Shown piece after piece: positions 7,240-9,531 of a stretch of 9,531 nucleotides of DNA (within the stretch, counting starts at the first letter, position 1; every line of letters begins with the position of its first letter). The notes under the pieces are model-generated. The model was not told the DNA's origin and searched no databases. It saw only the letters and a program-made list of their open reading frames with translations. Source of the DNA: Parvibaculum sp. (GTDB taxonomy: Bacteria > Pseudomonadota > Alphaproteobacteria > Parvibaculales > Parvibaculaceae). The position numbers were made by a program, and so were the translations under genes. Where the stretch lies: positions 1-9,531 of the forward strand of contig JACIYQ010000269.1 in NCBI GenBank assembly GCA_014359855.1. Direction: 5' to 3'.

Positions 7240-7414
7240 GTCACCTCGTATCCGTCTGGCCGGCGCGGAAAAACGCGGCGCTCAGGCCACTGCAATACCT
7301 GTGAGGAAATCCGGGAACTTGCCCCGGGCGAAAGGCGGCGAGTCATACAGACGCGACTCTCCGTTGTCGAGTTTTCGCCATGCGCCGACCGTCCTCCCGC
7401 ATCCTGCGCAAAAG
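7240..7414. other. Intergenic region between Hsp70-like gene and operator copy 3
   Basis: This non-coding stretch must hold the promoter of the Hsp70-like gene, but no convincing -35/-10 pair is seen on the minus strand. An 8-base string GTATGACT on the minus strand (near 7340) is shared with the -35 region of the P450 promoter, but no -10 follows at the right distance. Confidence 0.4.
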
Positions 7415-7428
7415 TGACGCATTCGTCA
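7415..7428 (+). promoter_or_regulatory. Operator copy 3 (TGACG-N4-CGTCA), upstream of second diiron gene
   Basis: A perfect 5-4-5 repeat around CATT, flanked by AAAAG on the left and seven T on the right. As in copies 1 and 2, an 8-base gap leads to a -35-like hexamer (TTGCTT, 7437-7442). At the distance used by the other two genes the -10 position reads CCCACA, which is poor, so this promoter is either weaker or differently spaced. The orientation resembles the others when read towards the diiron gene. Confidence 0.7.
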
Positions 7429-7440
7429 TTTTTTTGTTGC

Positions 7441-7455
7441 TTGTGCAGCGCACAA
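7441..7455 (+). promoter_or_regulatory. Second palindrome in the promoter of the second diiron gene
   Basis: TTGTGC (7441-7446) and GCACAA (7450-7455) form a perfect 6-3-6 inverted repeat lying in the expected -35/-10 spacer. It is not found at the other two operator-bearing promoters. That position suits a repressor site specific to this copy. No binding protein can be named. Confidence 0.4.
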
Positions 7456-7486
7456 ATACCCACATTGCGATTAAGGAAATTGGCTG

Positions 7487-7504
7487 GCCTTCGCCGGGGA
7501 AGGC
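7487..7504 (+). promoter_or_regulatory. Leader hairpin before the second diiron gene
   Basis: GCCTTC and GAAGGC form a 6-bp stem with a 6-base GC-rich loop, ending 9 bases before the GTGGAG ribosome site. The position is comparable to the hairpin before copy 1, but the sequence is different. Confidence 0.3.
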
Positions 7505-7525
7505 GGCCGGCAAGTGGAGACACAT

Positions 7526-8650
7526 ATGACCGAACCGCGCCAGATCACGAAGGATAATGCTTACGACGCCGTCTCGCCGGACGACTTTCAGGCGATGATG
7601 AACACGGAGCGTTACAACCGCCGCTCCTCGGCATTCGACAAGATCATCTCGGCGACGCATGACCATTTCTGGGATCCGCTCGACAAGAAGTACATCGACT
7701 TCGCCGAGCCCTTCGATCTCGAAAACGAAATGCTGATCGATCCGGAACTCGTTCCGGAACTCAAGCTTCCCTCCTTCGAGAAGCTTTCCGAGAAGGAGAA
7801 GGTGCGCTTCGTGAACGAAACCGCGCGCTGGATGATGTCGGCGATCCTGCATGGCGAACAGGGTGCGCTCAACCTCTCCGCTTCGCTCTGCCACATCCTG
7901 CTCGATCCGGGCGCACAGGAATATGCCGCGAACCAGGCGCGTGAAGAGGCGCGCCATGTAACGGCCTTCGCGAAATATGTGCAGTCGCGCTTCGGCAAGC
8001 CGCTTCCCTGCGGCGAGACGCTTGCGAACCTTCTCGCCGAGATGGTCAACGCGAAGGAGGTCTACAAGAAGATTGTCGGCATGCAGCTCCTCGTCGAGGG
8101 GCTCGCGATGGGCACCTTCGCGACCTTCTTCAACACGGCGCGCGATCCGCTTCTCGTGAAGCTCTGCCAGCTCGCCATGACGGACGAAGCCTTCCATCAC
8201 AAGTTCGGCAAGATCTGGGCCGACCGCACGATCCCGAAACTCGCCCCCGAAGAGCGCGACATCATCGAGGACTGGGCGGCGAATGTTTTCCAGACACTTC
8301 TCTTCAATCTCGTGAACCCCGAGCAGAAGAAGCTCATCTATGCCGATTTCGGCCTCGACTGGCAGAAAGTTCAGCTTGAGATGCTCGAAGCGGTGACGGA
8401 TGAAGACCGGCGCGAGGGCATGAAGGACGCGGCAAACATCTTCCGCGTGCTCGTGAAGACGCTGCTCAAGGCCGGCATCATTACCGATCGCACCCGCGCC
8501 TTCTATGCGACCTATGTCGACATGGAAGAACTGAAGAACGAAGACGACCGCATGGTCGGCGACGACATCGCCGAGCAGGGCATCGAGTTCCTGAAGACGG
8601 TCAATTTCGCCGGCAAGAAGAACCCGGTGCAGAGCGCGGCGGCGGAGTAA
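7526..8650 (+). CDS. Ferritin-like diiron-carboxylate protein, copy 2
   Basis: A protein of 374 residues, collinear with copy 1 without gaps through the whole helical bundle and roughly three-quarters identical by eye. It keeps every metal ligand at the same number: Glu111, Glu141, His144, Glu191, Glu221, His224. Differences cluster at about 65-95, 160-176, 200-206 and the extreme C-terminus (copy 2 ends KKNPVQSAAAE), which may tune substrate or partner choice. The ATG at 7526 is preferred because GTGGAG lies six bases upstream and the protein then starts MTEPRQITKDNAYDAV, matching MTEIRQITKDNAYDAV of copy 1. An in-frame GTG at 7514 overlaps that ribosome site and is unlikely. The gene is monocistronic, with a strong terminator behind it. 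Its function is the same open question as for copy 1; retention of both intact copies under related operators suggests they are not simply redundant. Confidence 0.9.
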   Translation: MTEPRQITKDNAYDAVSPDDFQAMMNTERYNRRSSAFDKIISATHDHFWDPLDKKYIDFAEPFDLENEMLIDPELVPELKLPSFEKLSEKEKVRFVNETARWMMSAILHGEQGALNLSASLCHILLDPGAQEYAANQAREEARHVTAFAKYVQSRFGKPLPCGETLANLLAEMVNAKEVYKKIVGMQLLVEGLAMGTFATFFNTARDPLLVKLCQLAMTDEAFHHKFGKIWADRTIPKLAPEERDIIEDWAANVFQTLLFNLVNPEQKKLIYADFGLDWQKVQLEMLEAVTDEDRREGMKDAANIFRVLVKTLLKAGIITDRTRAFYATYVDMEELKNEDDRMVGDDIAEQGIEFLKTVNFAGKKNPVQSAAAE

Positions 8651-8685
8651 TTTCCCGAAGGGTCCTCTCCAGAGGGAACAACTTG

Positions 8686-8713
8686 AGGGCGGCTTTCGAG
8701 CCGCCCTTTTTTT
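8686..8713 (+). terminator. Strong rho-independent terminator of the second diiron gene
   Basis: A perfect 8-bp stem (GGGCGGCT, 8687-8694, with AGCCGCCC, 8699-8706) closes a stable TTCG tetraloop and is followed by seven T. It lies 36 bases after the stop codon. Confidence 0.95.
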
Positions 8714-8751
8714 CGCGCCTCCTTCCCCGATGCGGCTGGTAGAGTGCCGCC

Positions 8752-9492
8752 ATGAGCGAACTTCACGAAGCGATTGCCGGCGACGTTCCCGGCCTTCCGG
8801 CGGGTCCATGGGTTCTGCTCGGCGAAGGCCTTTGGGGCAGCGTCCACGATCTGGGCGATGGCAGCGTGCTGAAACTCGTGCGCCGCAATGGCGGCCTCGG
8901 CACGGGCGAGAGCAAGCACTACCGGGAAACGGCGGCCCTGCGGCTTCTCGACGGGCTTCAGGGTTCCGCGCCACGCCTGCCGCGCCTACTCGATGCCGGA
9001 CGCTTCGAGAATGCCTACGGGTTCTCGGGGCCGCCGCTTGCGGGCTGGCTGCGCCTCGAAAAGCTCGAGGGAAAGGCCGTCGATGAAGGAAGGCTCTACG
9101 CGCTGAAAGCGGAAGAGCGCGAGCGGCTGAAGGAAATGTGGGCCGCGGCGGACGCGCCGCGCGTGTTTCTTCACGGCGACCTCAATTTGTCGAATGTGCT
9201 TTCCGCGCGGGGCCTTCCCGTTGCACTTGTCGACTTCGCGGAAGCCGGCACCGGTTTCCCGGAAGAAGACTTCCGGCACTTCGACAATCCGGGCCCGATG
9301 CGCGATGCGATCTTCCGTTCCTATGCGGCGGTTTCGGGCCGCGCGATCGACATGCACCGCTTCCGCATGGCCGTTGCGGTCAATGCCACCTGCTCGCTTG
9401 CCATCGGCAGCAATAGCGGCCACCCGCGCGAGGGAATGCGCCGCGTGAGCTTTCTCGACGAGGCGTTGCGCCAGGCGGGAATAGAAGCTTAG
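8752..9492 (+). CDS. Small phosphotransferase/kinase-fold protein (APH/choline-kinase-like)
   Basis: A protein of 246 residues with the aminoglycoside-phosphotransferase/protein-kinase fold. Motifs seen are a glycine-rich loop GEGLWG (24-29), Lys41 in the VLKLV strand that would bind ATP phosphates, Glu59 as a candidate partner of that Lys, and the catalytic loop HGDLNLSNVL with Asp143 and Asn148. The metal-binding segment reads VDFAEAG (Asp161). Typical APH proteins have D-x-D here, so the second acidic residue is shifted to Glu164. The substrate is unknown; the family includes antibiotic, sugar and choline kinases as well as housekeeping proteins, so resistance should not be assumed. No clear ribosome site precedes the ATG. 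The hexamer TAGAGT at 8740-8745 ends six bases before it, so a leaderless mRNA is possible. The gene is cut off from the diiron gene by a strong terminator and lies 8 bases before the next gene. Confidence 0.8.
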   Translation: MSELHEAIAGDVPGLPAGPWVLLGEGLWGSVHDLGDGSVLKLVRRNGGLGTGESKHYRETAALRLLDGLQGSAPRLPRLLDAGRFENAYGFSGPPLAGWLRLEKLEGKAVDEGRLYALKAEERERLKEMWAAADAPRVFLHGDLNLSNVLSARGLPVALVDFAEAGTGFPEEDFRHFDNPGPMRDAIFRSYAAVSGRAIDMHRFRMAVAVNATCSLAIGSNSGHPREGMRRVSFLDEALRQAGIEA

Positions 9493-9500
9493 GTTTCGGA

Positions 9501-9531
9501 ATGGCGAAAGACGATCTTCCAGACCTGCCCG
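9501..9531 (+). CDS. Start of a downstream gene, cut by the window edge
   Basis: An ATG 8 bases after the kinase-like gene's stop opens a frame MAKDDLPDLP that runs off the window. The close spacing suggests it is cotranscribed with the kinase-like gene. No strong ribosome site is seen, so translational coupling or a different start is possible. Ten residues are too few to suggest a function. Confidence 0.45.
   Translation, partial: MAKDDLPDLP

Noticed and set aside
7415..7428. Treating all three palindromes simply as terminators because of flanking A/T runs
   Set aside because: Copies 1 and 3 lie between divergent genes with no gene ending nearby, and copy 1 keeps exact spacing to a promoter.
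8752..9492. Calling the kinase-fold gene an antibiotic resistance gene
   Set aside because: Only general APH/kinase motifs are visible, and the metal-binding motif deviates. Nothing in the context points to resistance.

Overview
The window is GC-rich with tightly packed genes on both strands, and its codon use and gene families suggest an alphaproteobacterium. A CYP153-type P450 next to an RND exporter would fit a hydrocarbon- or lipid-degrading genus such as Parvibaculum. That genus is a guess from family content, not a database match.

Layout from left to right: (1) the 5' end of a membrane-protein gene on the minus strand (1-142), with a candidate promoter and palindrome before it. (2) A complete RND/MMPL-family exporter gene on the minus strand (291-2645), closed by a strong terminator at 235-264. 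(3) A long intergenic stretch (2646-3167) that ends in an operator, a promoter and a 21-codon leader ORF. (4) A plus-strand gene for a ferritin-like diiron protein (3230-4363). (5) Two terminators back to back. (6) A CYP153-family cytochrome P450 gene on the minus strand (4519-5793). (7) A YegD-type short Hsp70-like ATPase gene on the minus strand (5923-7239). (8) A second, very similar diiron protein gene on the plus strand (7526-8650), with its own terminator. (9) A small phosphotransferase/kinase-fold gene (8752-9492), followed by the first ten codons of another gene (9501-9531).

The central observation is that three promoters share one operator, TGACG-N4-CGTCA with A/T-rich flanks. It lies upstream of both diiron genes (3086-3099 and 7415-7428) and of the P450 gene (5879-5892). 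At the first diiron gene and at the P450 the operator is followed by exactly 8 bases, a -35-like hexamer, a 16-base spacer and a TATNCT -10 hexamer, so the geometry is identical although the genes lie on opposite strands. This suggests a small regulon joining a terminal alkane/fatty-acid hydroxylase to a pair of uncharacterised diiron proteins, with the Hsp70-like gene embedded between them. No regulator, ferredoxin or ferredoxin reductase is visible, so these partners must be encoded elsewhere.

The two diiron proteins keep the full E...ExxH...E...ExxH ligand set at identical positions (111, 141/144, 191, 221/224), so both are probably active metal-binding proteins. Their substrate cannot be read from the sequence. 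Oxidation of the same hydrophobic substrates as the P450, or of its alcohol or aldehyde products, is the most economical hypothesis, but it is inference.
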